Source of the DNA: Aestuariibacter sp. A3R04
GTDB lineage: Bacteria > Pseudomonadota > Gammaproteobacteria > Enterobacterales > Alteromonadaceae
Assembly: GCF_018860805.1 (NCBI RefSeq)
Contig: NZ_JAHKQR010000011.1
Location: forward strand, 719,647-783,646
Direction: 5' to 3'
DNA: 64,000 nucleotides
This document shows, piece by piece, positions 8,233 through 19,113 of the stretch (position 1 is its first letter; every line of letters starts with the position of its first letter). The notes below the pieces were generated by a model. The model saw only the letters and a list, made by a program, of their open reading frames with translations, did not search any database and was not told the DNA's origin. The translations under genes were made by a program, and so were the position numbers.

Positions 8233-10149
8233 ATGCCTGTAATTACTCTTCCTGATGGAAGCCAACGCGCTTTCGATTCTGCTGTTTCTGTATTGGATGT
8301 CGCTGCCGACATTGGCCCAGGTTTGGCCAAAGCGACCATTGCCGGTCGCGTTAATGGCGAGCGTGTAGACGCGTGCGACCTGATTGAAACCGATGCGGCG
8401 TTACAAATCATCACCGCAAAAGACGATGATGGTCTGGAAATTATTCGTCACAGCTGTGCCCACTTAATTGGTCATGCGATTAAACAGCTGTGGCCAGATG
8501 CCAAAATGGCGATCGGGCCAACCATCGACAATGGTTTTTATTACGATGTCGATATGGAGCACAGCCTGACTCAGGAAGATTTGCTAACGTTGGAAAAACG
8601 CATGTTGGCGTTGGCGAAAACCAATTATAACGTGGTGAAAAAGAAGGTGAGTTGGCAGGAAGCCAGAGACACGTTCGAAGGGCGTGGTGAAATGTACAAG
8701 ATGGAAATCCTTGATGAGAATATCAGTAAGGACGACAGTCCTGCGCTCTATCATCACGAAGAGTATATCGACATGTGTCGTGGCCCTCACGTGCCAAATA
8801 TGAAGTTTTGTCATCACTTCAAACTTATGAAAGTGGCCGGCGCTTACTGGCGCGGCGACAGCGACAACAAAATGTTGCAACGGATTTACGGCACCGCGTG
8901 GGCGGATAAAAAACAACTGAAGGCCTACCTACAGCGTTTAGAAGAAGCTGAGAAGCGGGATCACCGTAAAATTGGCAAAGCGCTGGACTTGTTTCACTGG
9001 CAGGAAGAAGCGCCAGGTATGGTTTTCTGGCACAACGATGGCTGGTCTATTTACACTGAACTTGAAAAGTTCGTGCGCAACATGTTGAGGGATTACAGCT
9101 ACGATGAAGTGAAAGGTCCGCTAATGATGGATCGTTCATTGTGGGAAAAGTCAGGTCACTGGGACAAATATGCTGAAAACATGTTTACCACAGAATCTGA
9201 AAAGCGCGAATATGCGATTAAGCCTATGAATTGCCCAGGCCATGTTCAAATCTTCAATCAGGGCTTGAAATCGTACCGTGACTTGCCGTTGCGCATGGCA
9301 GAATTTGGATGTTGTCACCGCAATGAACCCTCAGGCGCGCTTCACGGCTTAATGCGCGTGCGTGGCTTCACTCAGGATGATGCGCATATCTTCTGTACAG
9401 AAGAACAAATCCTAAGTGAAGTCGGATTGTGTATCGATATGATTTACGATGCCTACAAAGCCTTTGGTTTCGAAAAGATTGAAGTTAAATTGTCTACGCG
9501 TCCGGAAAAACGCGTGGGCAGTGACGAAATTTGGGATAAAGCCGAACAAGCTCTGGCCGACGCGCTCAAAACAAAAGAAGTCGATTTCCAATATCTACCA
9601 GGAGAGGGGGCGTTTTACGGACCAAAAATAGAATTTACCTTGTACGATTGCTTGGATCGCGCATGGCAATGCGGTACCGTACAGCTAGACTTTTCAATGC
9701 CAGGCCGTCTTGGTTCTACCTATGTTGCCGAGGATGGTGAACGCCGTGTGCCTGTGATGATACACCGTGCGGTTTTGGGTTCCTTAGAACGCTTCATCGG
9801 TATTTTGACCGAAGAATTTGCTGGATTTTTCCCGTTGTGGTTAGCACCACAACAGATGGTGGTGATGAATATCACCGATAATCAGGCGGAATATGTCAAA
9901 GAAACTGTACAAAAATTGCAGAAAGCTGGATTTAGAGTGAAGTCTGACTTGAGAAATGAGAAAATAGGCTTTAAAATCCGCGAGCACACTTTGAAGCGTG
10001 TTCCTTATATGCTGGTTTGCGGCGACAAAGAAGTCGAAGCTGGGCATATCGCAGTGCGTTCCCGTCGAGGTGAAGATTTAGGTTCCATGCCGGTAGACGC
10101 ATTTATTGAGTTATCTCAAAAGGAAATAGCGGAAAAAACCATTAAATAA
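8233..10149 (+). CDS. thrS: Threonyl-tRNA synthetase
   Basis: 638 residues, the normal length. Domains in order: N-terminal TGS domain ([16 protein letters not shown]), the second editing domain with [10 protein letters not shown] and the [11 protein letters not shown] block, the class II catalytic core ([37 protein letters not shown] given here in pieces; [15 protein letters not shown] as motif 3), and the C-terminal anticodon-binding domain. It charges tRNA-Thr and edits Ser-tRNA-Thr; the cysteine and histidines of the core bind zinc. The ATG at 8233 follows AAAGGATATAAC and begins at the TGS domain. The longer open frame upstream is leader. It is the first gene of the translation operon thrS-infC-rpmI-rplT. 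Confidence 0.97.
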   Translation: MPVITLPDGSQRAFDSAVSVLDVAADIGPGLAKATIAGRVNGERVDACDLIETDAALQIITAKDDDGLEIIRHSCAHLIGHAIKQLWPDAKMAIGPTIDNGFYYDVDMEHSLTQEDLLTLEKRMLALAKTNYNVVKKKVSWQEARDTFEGRGEMYKMEILDENISKDDSPALYHHEEYIDMCRGPHVPNMKFCHHFKLMKVAGAYWRGDSDNKMLQRIYGTAWADKKQLKAYLQRLEEAEKRDHRKIGKALDLFHWQEEAPGMVFWHNDGWSIYTELEKFVRNMLRDYSYDEVKGPLMMDRSLWEKSGHWDKYAENMFTTESEKREYAIKPMNCPGHVQIFNQGLKSYRDLPLRMAEFGCCHRNEPSGALHGLMRVRGFTQDDAHIFCTEEQILSEVGLCIDMIYDAYKAFGFEKIEVKLSTRPEKRVGSDEIWDKAEQALADALKTKEVDFQYLPGEGAFYGPKIEFTLYDCLDRAWQCGTVQLDFSMPGRLGSTYVAEDGERRVPVMIHRAVLGSLERFIGILTEEFAGFFPLWLAPQQMVVMNITDNQAEYVKETVQKLQKAGFRVKSDLRNEKIGFKIREHTLKRVPYMLVCGDKEVEAGHIAVRSRRGEDLGSMPVDAFIELSQKEIAEKTIK

Positions 10150-10172
10150 TGGTAGTGTGTCAGTATTCGGTC

Positions 10173-10197
10173 TGCCTGCATGAGAAACGGGCAGGCA
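10173..10197 (+). terminator. Hairpin between thrS and infC, weak terminator or attenuator
   Basis: TGCCTGC (10173-10179) pairs with GCAGGCA (10191-10197) and is followed by TTGTTTG, a poor uridine tract. It probably reduces rather than stops transcription into infC. Confidence 0.5.
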
Positions 10198-10226
10198 TTG
10201 TTTGTAAATCTTTGGAGGAATAGCAC

Positions 10227-10766
10227 ATTAAAGGCGCTAATACTAAGGCTCAGGGCGACAAAGCCCGCATTAACGACGAAATCCGTGCTCGCGAAGTACG
10301 TTTAATCGGAAAAGAAGGCGAACAGGTAGGTATTGTTTCCCTTGCGGAGGCCATGCAGACTGCTGTAGAAGCAAGTCTCGACCTGGTTGAAATCAGCCCT
10401 AATGCTGAGCCGCCGGTCTGTAAAGTTATGGACTATGGCAAGTTCCTCTTTGAGAAAAGCAAAGCTCAGAAAGAGCAAAAGAAAAAACAGAAGCAAATTC
10501 AGGTCAAGGAGATTAAATTTCGCCCTGGCACTGATGAAGGCGATTACCAGGTAAAACTGCGCAACCTGCGTCGCTTTCTGGAGAGTGGTGATAAGGCCAA
10601 AGTTACGATTCGCTTCCGCGGACGTGAAATGGCCCACCAGGAAATCGGCATTGAACAACTCAACCGTGTGAAAACGGATTTGGAAGACATTGCCACTTGC
10701 GAGTCTTTCCCACGTCGTGTGGAAGGCCGTCAGATGATTATGGTGCTCGCCCCAATTAAGAGGTAG
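10227..10766 (+). CDS. infC: Translation initiation factor IF-3 with AUU start
   Basis: 179 residues. The start is ATT at 10227, placed 9 nt after GGAGG (10214-10218). An internal ATG at 10353 would remove 42 residues of the N-terminal domain, including [14 protein letters not shown]. The N-domain is followed by the lysine-rich linker ([20 protein letters not shown]) and the C-domain that binds the 30S platform ([12 protein letters not shown]). IF-3 rejects non-AUG initiation, so an AUU start makes its synthesis self-limiting. This is established for E. coli infC and the same codon is seen here. Automated callers that exclude ATT will truncate the protein. Confidence 0.95.
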   Translation: MKGANTKAQGDKARINDEIRAREVRLIGKEGEQVGIVSLAEAMQTAVEASLDLVEISPNAEPPVCKVMDYGKFLFEKSKAQKEQKKKQKQIQVKEIKFRPGTDEGDYQVKLRNLRRFLESGDKAKVTIRFRGREMAHQEIGIEQLNRVKTDLEDIATCESFPRRVEGRQMIMVLAPIKR

Positions 10767-10882
10767 TAGCGGTCTAAAGTTTTCAAAGATTCTGCACCTT
10801 TGAAACACCCTGCTGCAAACATTAGCCGACAAACGGTGACTGCACACTGAATGTCGATATTAAACAATGCGGAGTTTTAGCA

Positions 10883-11080
10883 ATGCCTAAAATGAAAACT
10901 GTAAGCGGTGCCGCCAAGCGTTTTAAGAAAACGGGTTCTGGCCGCTTTAAAAGTAAACAGTCTCACTTACGTCACATTCTGACTAAGAAGAGCTCTAAGC
11001 GTAAACGTCACCTTCGTGGCAAAAAACTGGTTCATGATTCTGATACCAAATTGGTTCAGCGCATGTTGCCATACGTATAA
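10883..11080 (+). CDS. rpmI: 50S ribosomal protein L35
   Basis: 65 residues, very basic, starting [20 protein letters not shown] and containing the [17 protein letters not shown] block diagnostic of bL35. GGAGTTTTAGCA precedes the ATG. The 116-nt gap after infC probably carries the site at which L20 represses rpmI-rplT translation in related bacteria, but I could not identify a specific pseudoknot by eye. Confidence 0.97.
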   Translation: MPKMKTVSGAAKRFKKTGSGRFKSKQSHLRHILTKKSSKRKRHLRGKKLVHDSDTKLVQRMLPYV

Positions 11081-11093
11081 GAGAGGAGACTGA

Positions 11094-11453
<360 letters not shown>

Positions 11454-11488
11454 TTTTTTAACAAATTAAGTTTAAGTTCTTTCGGGAA

Positions 11489-11515
11489 ACGGCGAGCAGG
11501 ATGCTCGCCGTTTTT
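11489..11515 (+). terminator. Rho-independent terminator after rplT
   Basis: AACGGCGAGC pairs with GCTCGCCGTT around the loop AGGAT and runs into TTTTT. It separates the ribosomal-protein operon from pheST. The region between here and pheS contains no phenylalanine-rich leader peptide, so classical pheM-type attenuation is not evident. Confidence 0.88.
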
Positions 11516-11686
11516 CGTTTCAGTGAAAAATAACTCCGTCAAACTCAAAAAATCCTCAGAATTTAGCTCAATATCAGAGATATAAGGTAGCGGTAGCAAG
11601 CTACAGTCGTGTAAACTATCGGCTTTATTTCAGGCTAGCCTTGGTAGCGGGGTTGTTTGCACCACGGCCATGCAGTCATCATGTAA

Positions 11687-12679
<993 letters not shown>

Positions 12680-12691
12680 GGCAAAGAAAAA

Positions 12692-15079
12692 ATGAAATTC
12701 AGTGAAAAGTGGTTAAGAGAATGGGTAAACCCTCAAATTTCAACCGAAGCCTTGTCCGAACAACTGAGTATGGCGGGTCTTGAGGTTGATGGCGTAGAGC
12801 CCGTCGCCGCAACATTTTCTGGCGTGGTCATCGGTGAAGTAGTTGAATGCGGCCAGCATCCTAATGCCGATAAGCTGCGAGTGACTAAAATAGACGTTGG
12901 CGAAGACGAGTTATTGGACATTGTCTGTGGTGCCCCAAATTGTCGTCAGGGCCTGAAAGTGGCCGTAGCGAAGGTCGGCGCAATTCTGCCCGGCGACTTC
13001 AAAATTAAAAAAGCCAAATTGCGGGGTGAACCGTCTTTTGGGATGTTGTGTAGTTTTTCCGAACTGGGCATGGGTGAAGATCACAGCGGTATCATTGAAC
13101 TCCCCGCTGACGCCCCCGTTGGCAGTGATATTCGCGAGTATCTAAATCTAGACGATAACATTATTGAGGTTGATCTTACACCTAACCGAGCTGATTGCCT
13201 TGGTATCAGAGGTATCGCTAGGGAAGTCGGGGTACTCAACAGCATTGATGTGACCGAACCTGTTATTGACGTCGTGCCCGCCACTATCGATGACAAGCTA
13301 ACTATTACGTTGAATGCGCCTGAAGCTTGTCCTCGTTACCTTGGTCGTGTTATTTGCAACGTGGATGTCAGTGTCTCTTCGCCTTTGTGGTTAAAGGAAA
13401 AACTGCGTCGCTGCGGTGTACGATCTATCGACCCCGTGGTTGATATAACTAACTTTGTGTTATTGGAATTGGGTCAGCCTCTCCACGCATTCAATTTAGA
13501 CAGTATTGATGGCAATATTCAGGTGCGACTGGCGAAGCAGGGAGAATCATTAACGCTGCTTGACGAAAATACTGTTGAGTTAAAAGACAACACTCTGGTT
13601 ATTGCCGATGACAGCAAACCGCTCGCCATGGCAGGTATTTTTGGCGGTCTGCATTCAGGTGTGACAACGGACACTAAGCATATTTTGTTGGAAAGTGCGT
13701 TTTTTAGTCGCGATGCCATACAAGGTAGAGCCCGACAATACGGTCTGCACACAGACGCTTCACACCGTTATGAACGAGGCGTAGATCCTCAATTGCAACA
13801 CCAGGCCATGGCCCGTGCTACAGCGTTGATTATTGAGATTTGCGGTGGTCAACCTGGTCCTGTAGTAGAAGCTGTTGACGGCGCGCACCTGCCTCAATCA
13901 CGGGCGGTTACCTTGCGTCGTAGCCGCTTGAATCGCGTACTCGGAATTGATATCGATGGTGACAAGGTTTTAGATGTTCTCACTAGGTTGGGTATGGACG
14001 TTACCGTGACTGACGATGGCTGGCAAGCCGTATCGCCGAGTTATCGCTTTGATATCGCGATCGAAGAGGATCTCATCGAAGAGGTGGCGCGAGTATACGG
14101 GTACAACAGTATTCCTGATACTGCTCCTCAGGGTAGTCTCAATATGCTACCCGCTAACGAGGCAGAAATCGCAGTTAGCCGTTTCAAGTCTGAATTAACA
14201 GCCAGGGGGTATGTCGAAGCCATTACCTATTCGTTTGTTGATCCTAAAGTTCAAACCGCGTTGTTCCCATCGCAAGCCAGTATGGTGCTTCCGCACCCAA
14301 TTTCGGCTGATATGTCGGCTATGCGCGTGAGTTTGTGGCCAGGTTTGTTAGGTGCGACGGCGTACAATCAAAAGCGGCAACAGTCCCGCGTTCGGCTTTT
14401 TGAAACGGGCCTGCGCTTTTTACCTAAACAAGATGCACCCAATGGCGTTGAGCAAGAGCCGGTGATCGCCGGTGTCATCGCGGGTCGCAGAGACGAAGAG
14501 TCTTGGTTATCAGGCGACAATGGCGTTGATTTCTTTGATGTTAAGGGTGATGTTGAGGCTTTATTGGCACTTACGGCAGACCGTTCCAGGGTTTCGTTTG
14601 TGGCTAGTAAACATGAATCGCTGCACCCCGGTATGACCGCCAGTGTCTTACTTGATGGCGAGACTATCGGCGTGGTGGGGGCTATTCACCCGCAATTTGA
14701 CAAGTTATTAGGTGTAAATGGTCGAGTTTTTGTGTTTGAGCTTGATCTTAAAGCAATTTCTGTGCGTAAATTGCCAGAGGCAACAGCGGTATCCCGCTAC
14801 CCTGCGAACCGCAGAGATATCGCCATTACAGTGAAAGATGACATTACCGTTGGGTCAGTTATTTCTTACATAGAAAAAATTGGCGTAAATCAACTAGTTG
14901 CCCTAAACTTATTCGACGTGTATAAAGGGAAAGGTGTAGAACCTGGCTTCAAGAGCCTGGCACTGTCTCTTGTACTACAGGATCCCGCAAAAACATTGGA
15001 AGAAGCTGACATTCAACAAGCAGTTGATTCCGTTGTTAAAGGGCTTGAGAATGAATTTGGGGCGGCGTTAAGAGAGTAG
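12692..15079 (+). CDS. pheT: Phenylalanyl-tRNA synthetase beta subunit
   Basis: 795 residues, the usual length. Domains: N-terminal tRNA-binding OB fold ([20 protein letters not shown]), B3/B4 editing region ([21 protein letters not shown]), B5 domain, class II-like catalytic core and the C-terminal ferredoxin-like anticodon-binding domain ([18 protein letters not shown]). The B3/B4 module hydrolyses mischarged Tyr-tRNA-Phe. It starts 12 nt after pheS and is followed after 3 nt by ihfA, so the three genes are one operon. Confidence 0.97.
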   Translation: MKFSEKWLREWVNPQISTEALSEQLSMAGLEVDGVEPVAATFSGVVIGEVVECGQHPNADKLRVTKIDVGEDELLDIVCGAPNCRQGLKVAVAKVGAILPGDFKIKKAKLRGEPSFGMLCSFSELGMGEDHSGIIELPADAPVGSDIREYLNLDDNIIEVDLTPNRADCLGIRGIAREVGVLNSIDVTEPVIDVVPATIDDKLTITLNAPEACPRYLGRVICNVDVSVSSPLWLKEKLRRCGVRSIDPVVDITNFVLLELGQPLHAFNLDSIDGNIQVRLAKQGESLTLLDENTVELKDNTLVIADDSKPLAMAGIFGGLHSGVTTDTKHILLESAFFSRDAIQGRARQYGLHTDASHRYERGVDPQLQHQAMARATALIIEICGGQPGPVVEAVDGAHLPQSRAVTLRRSRLNRVLGIDIDGDKVLDVLTRLGMDVTVTDDGWQAVSPSYRFDIAIEEDLIEEVARVYGYNSIPDTAPQGSLNMLPANEAEIAVSRFKSELTARGYVEAITYSFVDPKVQTALFPSQASMVLPHPISADMSAMRVSLWPGLLGATAYNQKRQQSRVRLFETGLRFLPKQDAPNGVEQEPVIAGVIAGRRDEESWLSGDNGVDFFDVKGDVEALLALTADRSRVSFVASKHESLHPGMTASVLLDGETIGVVGAIHPQFDKLLGVNGRVFVFELDLKAISVRKLPEATAVSRYPANRRDIAITVKDDITVGSVISYIEKIGVNQLVALNLFDVYKGKGVEPGFKSLALSLVLQDPAKTLEEADIQQAVDSVVKGLENEFGAALRE

Positions 15080-15082
15080 ATT

Positions 15083-15382
15083 ATGGCATTGACCAAAGCC
15101 GAAATGGCTGAACACTTATTCGAAAAACTCGGTATAAATAAAAAAGATGCTAAGGATTTAGTAGAGAGTTTCTTTGAGGAAATCAAGGAAGCATTGGAAT
15201 CCGGCGAACAAGTGAAACTGTCAGGTTTTGGTAATTTTGACCTGCGTGATAAGAATGAACGACCGGGACGAAATCCGAAAACCGGTGAAGACATTCCTAT
15301 TAAGGCTCGGCGGGTGGTAACATTCAGGCCCGGTCAGAAATTGAAAAGCCGTGTTGAAAACTCGAAGCCACCCACTGAATAA
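15083..15382 (+). CDS. ihfA: Integration host factor alpha subunit
   Basis: 99 residues with the HU/IHF fold: [40 protein letters not shown] and the C-terminal [18 protein letters not shown]. The beta-arm with the NPKTGE/IPIKARR pattern identifies IHF-alpha rather than HU or IHF-beta. It bends DNA as a heterodimer with IhfB, which is not in the window. The ATG follows pheT by 3 nt, the usual gammaproteobacterial arrangement. A terminator follows about 55 bp downstream. Confidence 0.96.
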   Translation: MALTKAEMAEHLFEKLGINKKDAKDLVESFFEEIKEALESGEQVKLSGFGNFDLRDKNERPGRNPKTGEDIPIKARRVVTFRPGQKLKSRVENSKPPTE

Positions 15383-15437
15383 GCGGGCGGTTTGAGTCTT
15401 AAGTTGTCGGTTTACGGTCTACCTACACCGTATAAAT

Positions 15438-15476
15438 GCAGATAGCGTAGTGTCCTGCGCTGTCTGCGTTGTTTTT
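15438..15476 (+). terminator. Rho-independent terminator after ihfA
   Basis: GCAGATAGCG (15438-15447) pairs with CGCTGTCTGC (15458-15467), with one G-U pair, and is followed by GTTGTTTTT. It ends the pheS-pheT-ihfA operon. Confidence 0.85.
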
Positions 15477-15594
15477 CCTGTCGCCATCACTTTCTGTGTT
15501 AGGTGAAAGTCTTCTCTTGCAGTATTGCACCTGCTTTCTCTAATGTGTTTGTATATGTTATTCGTTACCGCGATATGATCCCTGTGGAGTTATC

Positions 15595-16140
15595 ATGAAA
15601 AAAATCGGTCTTATCATTGTTCCCGTTTTATTTGTTGTCGGTGGTTACTTTATTTATTTATCTGATGAGTCAGCCAGTCATGAAAGTGTTCCGGTTATTA
15701 CGGTGATGGATATTTTGCACGCTAGTGATCTCGCCGAAGGCGTGAAGGTTGCAGTGAAACAAGGTGACAGTGATGCCGTGTCAGGTTGGCTGATGAAAGC
15801 CAGAGAGGTTGCCGAAGTCGCGGGACTTTCGGAGAATGACATGGCGTATCTTGCTTCACAGAAAGCCCGGGACTATGTTATTTTCAATGCCAAGCGACGG
15901 CTGTTTAATGAAGCCTTTGAGACGCGTTATCTAGCCCTCGAAGGTATAGGTGACTTGAAAGAAACTTATCCTGAAGCGGTGGATCTATTTCCCAAGGCAG
16001 AAGCCTTACTGGCCAAACGCGACACGATTATTTCCCAGATAGCGCTCACACTGTCTAATGGTCAGACGCCGGGATCAAGCGATATTGCAGCTGCTAAATT
16101 ACTATGGCAGCAGCGTTATCAGGTGGAAAATAAAAACTAA
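15595..16140 (+). CDS. Uncharacterised membrane-anchored helical protein
   Basis: 181 residues that I do not recognise. Residues 4-22 (IGLIIVPVLFVVGGYFIYL) form one hydrophobic segment preceded by MKK, so this is a signal anchor or signal peptide with no lipobox. The remainder is rich in alanine, leucine, glutamate and lysine and should be alpha-helical, with alternating AREVAEVAGL / LASQKARDYV / FPKAEALLAKRD stretches that resemble a short helical-repeat or coiled-coil domain facing the periplasm. A GTGGAG ribosome site precedes the ATG. It stands alone after the ihfA terminator and converges with ybaK. No function is inferred. Confidence 0.65.
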   Translation: MKKIGLIIVPVLFVVGGYFIYLSDESASHESVPVITVMDILHASDLAEGVKVAVKQGDSDAVSGWLMKAREVAEVAGLSENDMAYLASQKARDYVIFNAKRRLFNEAFETRYLALEGIGDLKETYPEAVDLFPKAEALLAKRDTIISQIALTLSNGQTPGSSDIAAAKLLWQQRYQVENKN

Positions 16141-16149
16141 GGCTCTTGA

Positions 16150-16620
16150 CTATTCGCAGGCAATATCGGCGAATACAGCGCGACTGAGCGAGGCTAGGTC
16201 GGAGGGGGATAACTTAAGTTCTAGCCCGCGCCGGCCGGCGCTCACGAACATTACATTTAATGCAGATGCACTGCTATCGATAAATGTAGGTAAGTTTTTT
16301 TTCTGTCCCAAGGGGCTAACGCCACCTAGAATATAACCCGTACTGCGCTGTACGTCTTCTGCTTTTGCCATGGCGGCTTTCTTGCATCCCGCAGCTTTCG
16401 CCAATGCTTTCAAATTCAGGGTGGATGTCACAGGCACCAAGGCAACCATCAAATTGTGGTTATCGGTTTCGGCGACCAGTGTTTTAAACACCTCTGTAGT
16501 GGCTAAGCCTAGTTTTTCACAGGCTTCCAAACCATATGAGGGGGCATCCGGTGAATGGGTATATTGTAATATCTCATGGGAGATTTTCTTTTTCTTCAGT
16601 AAATTAATGGCGGGAGTCAT
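16150..16620 (-). CDS. ybaK: Cys-tRNA(Pro)/Cys-tRNA(Cys) deacylase YbaK
   Basis: 156 residues of the YbaK/EbsC family. Visible blocks are MTPAINLLKKKKISHEILQY, EVFKTLVAETDNHNLMVALVP, the conserved AAMAKAEDVQRSTGYILGGVSP and the GLELKLSPSDL tail. The conserved lysine in KTL and the GGVSPLG loop belong to the active site, which hydrolyses Cys-tRNA-Pro made by mistake by ProRS. The protein is cytoplasmic. The stop of the next upstream gene on this strand (the acylase at 16626) is 5 bp before this ATG, so the two are probably co-transcribed, although no functional link is obvious. Confidence 0.93.
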   Translation of the reverse strand: MTPAINLLKKKKISHEILQYTHSPDAPSYGLEACEKLGLATTEVFKTLVAETDNHNLMVALVPVTSTLNLKALAKAAGCKKAAMAKAEDVQRSTGYILGGVSPLGQKKNLPTFIDSSASALNVMFVSAGRRGLELKLSPSDLASLSRAVFADIACE

Positions 16621-16625
16621 GGTAT

Positions 16626-18941
16626 TTATTCATTAGTTTGTGGCAGCAATGTAAGTGTGTGTTTGATGTCGCCGGGCAGTAATGGTACTGGTTTTCCAGA
16701 TACATACCCATCAAAGCCCTGGCGATAGTACGGTGACAAGAAATGACCGGATTGTCCACCAGGTAAGGTCAAAATAGCGCTATCCAGGTGGCCAGGTTGA
16801 ACAAACAGGCGCTGGGAGGCTCCAAACTCCTGACCTTGTACCGCGGGCATAAAAGAATCGCCGAAGCCATCGGTTTTTGGCATATTGAGCAAGTTGGCCA
16901 GTGCCGGAACTTGGTTTGCGAGGGGGTGCTGTACGGTCAACGCATTAACGGTCCCCCAGCGAAGGGCTGATAAATCCCGGGTTTTCTGTAGGGTGAACAA
17001 GCGCTGTTCTGTTTGTTCATATGCAAAAATGAGAAAGTTATCCCAGCTGTTGAACTGGCGTGGTAGCCAGTCGGCGGGGCGTTTATCCAACAGTGCCCAA
17101 ACGGCGGTTTCAGCTTTGCGAAGTAACGTATTTACCTGGTAGTGTTTTGCTTTCAGGGGGGTAAGTACCGGGGAGAGAAGATCTGAGATGACCTTATCCC
17201 GAAAATAGGCCACTAAGGTATAGCCCACAGAATCGGCACAGGCACATTGCTGCCAGTTTTCCAGCGCTTCAATTTGCGCTTTGAAACGATCTGGCCGTTG
17301 CTTCAGGGTGTTGACCAACAAAGTATGCCATGGCGTCATAAAACGTGCTTCGTTGTCTAACTGAATGTGGTAAAAATCCTGTTCACTAAACGTGTCTTTT
17401 TCCAATAAGCGTGTTTTTATCTGGTAGCCACGGGCCCCTAACGAATACCCGCCGTCGCCGTATTTTTTATACGCTTGCGTGCTCATTACCCTGGCGTTAG
17501 CCGTCCACAACCGGCCGTTTGTCGGGTTTTTTATTACCGGTAACGCATTATCTGCGCGGTAGACGTTATGCGGCACCAATATTGATTTTCTGGCTGTAAA
17601 ACTAGGCGTTACACGGTCGAATACTGCCCCCCCCGGCGTCCATGCAATACTACCTTTCTTATCAGCAATCACGACATTTTGCACTGGCAAGCGCATTTTT
17701 TTAATCACATTGATGGCCTCATCTACAGTCTTTGCATCATCAAGTGTAGTAATGGCAAGATTGAATGCGTAGGGCTCGTATGCTACCCAGTGAAGGGCAA
17801 AGCGTTTTCCATCAAGAGATCGTACCGGACCGTATTTTGACATTGTGATCTCGTATGCCGACGTGCCAGCGTTGGCGATATCGATGGAGGAAGATTCCTG
17901 CCAGGTGGCGTCGTCGTCGCTAAGCTCTATCCAGTCTACATTATCGAGATTTGCGTTGGTAAACCCCCACGCGACATGATTATTGGTGCCTACTACGATG
18001 CCGGGTAAACCTGGCAAAGAAACGCCCGTCACCATCACGTCCTGGTTGTTCTTAACGTAGTTAAGTTGCGCCCGATACCAGATCGTAGGCACGTTGAGTC
18101 CCAGGTGCATATCATTAGCTAACATAGCGGCACCAGTTTTTGTTTTGCTGCCTGACACTGCCCAGTTGTTACTGCCGATATCTGCCGATGGCACTAGCGG
18201 TGGATTTGACGCGGTTGGCTGACTGGAGGTTACCGTGAGAGAAGGGCGGGGAGGGATGGTCACATCGCCAACGGGAAAGGTTGAACCGTCGAGGGCGGCC
18301 TGATACGGACTCGGTGCTGTCAGAAAATCTAGCATCTGCTGACCGTAATATTCTTTTACTCCGGTTCTGGCCAAATCTAACGCAATTTGTCCTTGTTGCA
18401 AATCGACGTACATGGCAAATGCGACAAGTATGCTGTCTTCAGGTTTCCAGGGCACTGGCCTAAACCGGGTGACCAAATATTCGGGGGGAGGCGCCCAGTT
18501 GTCACCTATGGCGCGGTTGACGCCATCTGCATATAGACGAAGTAGCTGTTTATCATTTGCGGACATAGCTGCATATATTTTTCCTGCTCGCTTGCGAAAC
18601 TGATGAAAACGAGCCTGTTTGTCTAACGGCAAGGCTCCAGTGCCAAACCAGGCTGCTAGTTCGCCGGCTGAAGACCTGCGGAGCAGATCCATTTGGAAAA
18701 AACGATCTTGCCCATGAGCGAGCCCTAGCGCAAAAATGGCATCTTCAAGTGTTGCACTGTGGATAACACTGTAACCCTGGTGGTCTCTGGATAAGGTTGC
18801 AGGCTGTTTCACAGATGACGTCAGAATGGTTGCATCAAGGGTAGGTAAACTGGCATTTAGAGCAACCCAGCCAGTCAGCCCTAAAAGAACACTAATGGCA
18901 AGCAGAGCGGTAAGCGAAATTTTCAGCACTTTTAGCATCAT
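16626..18941 (-). CDS. Penicillin acylase family protein
   Basis: 771 residues. An N-terminal hydrophobic segment (residues 5-28) exports the protein. The alpha chain carries ALGLAHGQDRFFQMDLLRR and RRSSAGELAAWFG. After a linker comes GSNNWAVSGS, where Ser257 would become the N-terminal nucleophile of the beta chain after autocleavage, followed by AMLANDMHLGLNVPTIWY and GVSLPGLPGIVVGTNNHVAWG. These are the standard motifs of N-terminal-serine acylases, which cleave penicillins, acyl-homoserine lactones or other amides. Quorum-quenching activity is known for some homologues, but substrate cannot be read from sequence. It precedes ybaK on the same strand. Confidence 0.92.
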   Translation of the reverse strand: MMLKVLKISLTALLAISVLLGLTGWVALNASLPTLDATILTSSVKQPATLSRDHQGYSVIHSATLEDAIFALGLAHGQDRFFQMDLLRRSSAGELAAWFGTGALPLDKQARFHQFRKRAGKIYAAMSANDKQLLRLYADGVNRAIGDNWAPPPEYLVTRFRPVPWKPEDSILVAFAMYVDLQQGQIALDLARTGVKEYYGQQMLDFLTAPSPYQAALDGSTFPVGDVTIPPRPSLTVTSSQPTASNPPLVPSADIGSNNWAVSGSKTKTGAAMLANDMHLGLNVPTIWYRAQLNYVKNNQDVMVTGVSLPGLPGIVVGTNNHVAWGFTNANLDNVDWIELSDDDATWQESSSIDIANAGTSAYEITMSKYGPVRSLDGKRFALHWVAYEPYAFNLAITTLDDAKTVDEAINVIKKMRLPVQNVVIADKKGSIAWTPGGAVFDRVTPSFTARKSILVPHNVYRADNALPVIKNPTNGRLWTANARVMSTQAYKKYGDGGYSLGARGYQIKTRLLEKDTFSEQDFYHIQLDNEARFMTPWHTLLVNTLKQRPDRFKAQIEALENWQQCACADSVGYTLVAYFRDKVISDLLSPVLTPLKAKHYQVNTLLRKAETAVWALLDKRPADWLPRQFNSWDNFLIFAYEQTEQRLFTLQKTRDLSALRWGTVNALTVQHPLANQVPALANLLNMPKTDGFGDSFMPAVQGQEFGASQRLFVQPGHLDSAILTLPGGQSGHFLSPYYRQGFDGYVSGKPVPLLPGDIKHTLTLLPQTNE

Positions 18942-19113
18942 AGTGTTCCTCGGTTTTATCGATAGGATGCAACTTTTTTTGCAGGTCTATTGCAAGTTAT
19001 GATATCAATGTCAAAGAGTTACAATAATACAGTCTTGCCTTAGTGTCACACCGGCTGTCATAAGATCTCAAAAAAACACAAAATTTGGCGCTAACTTACC
19101 CGGGTATGTCTGT

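Noticed and set aside
10302-10847. 181-codon minus-strand open frame
   Set aside because: It is antisense to infC, whose protein is unmistakable; the frame is a shadow caused by codon composition.
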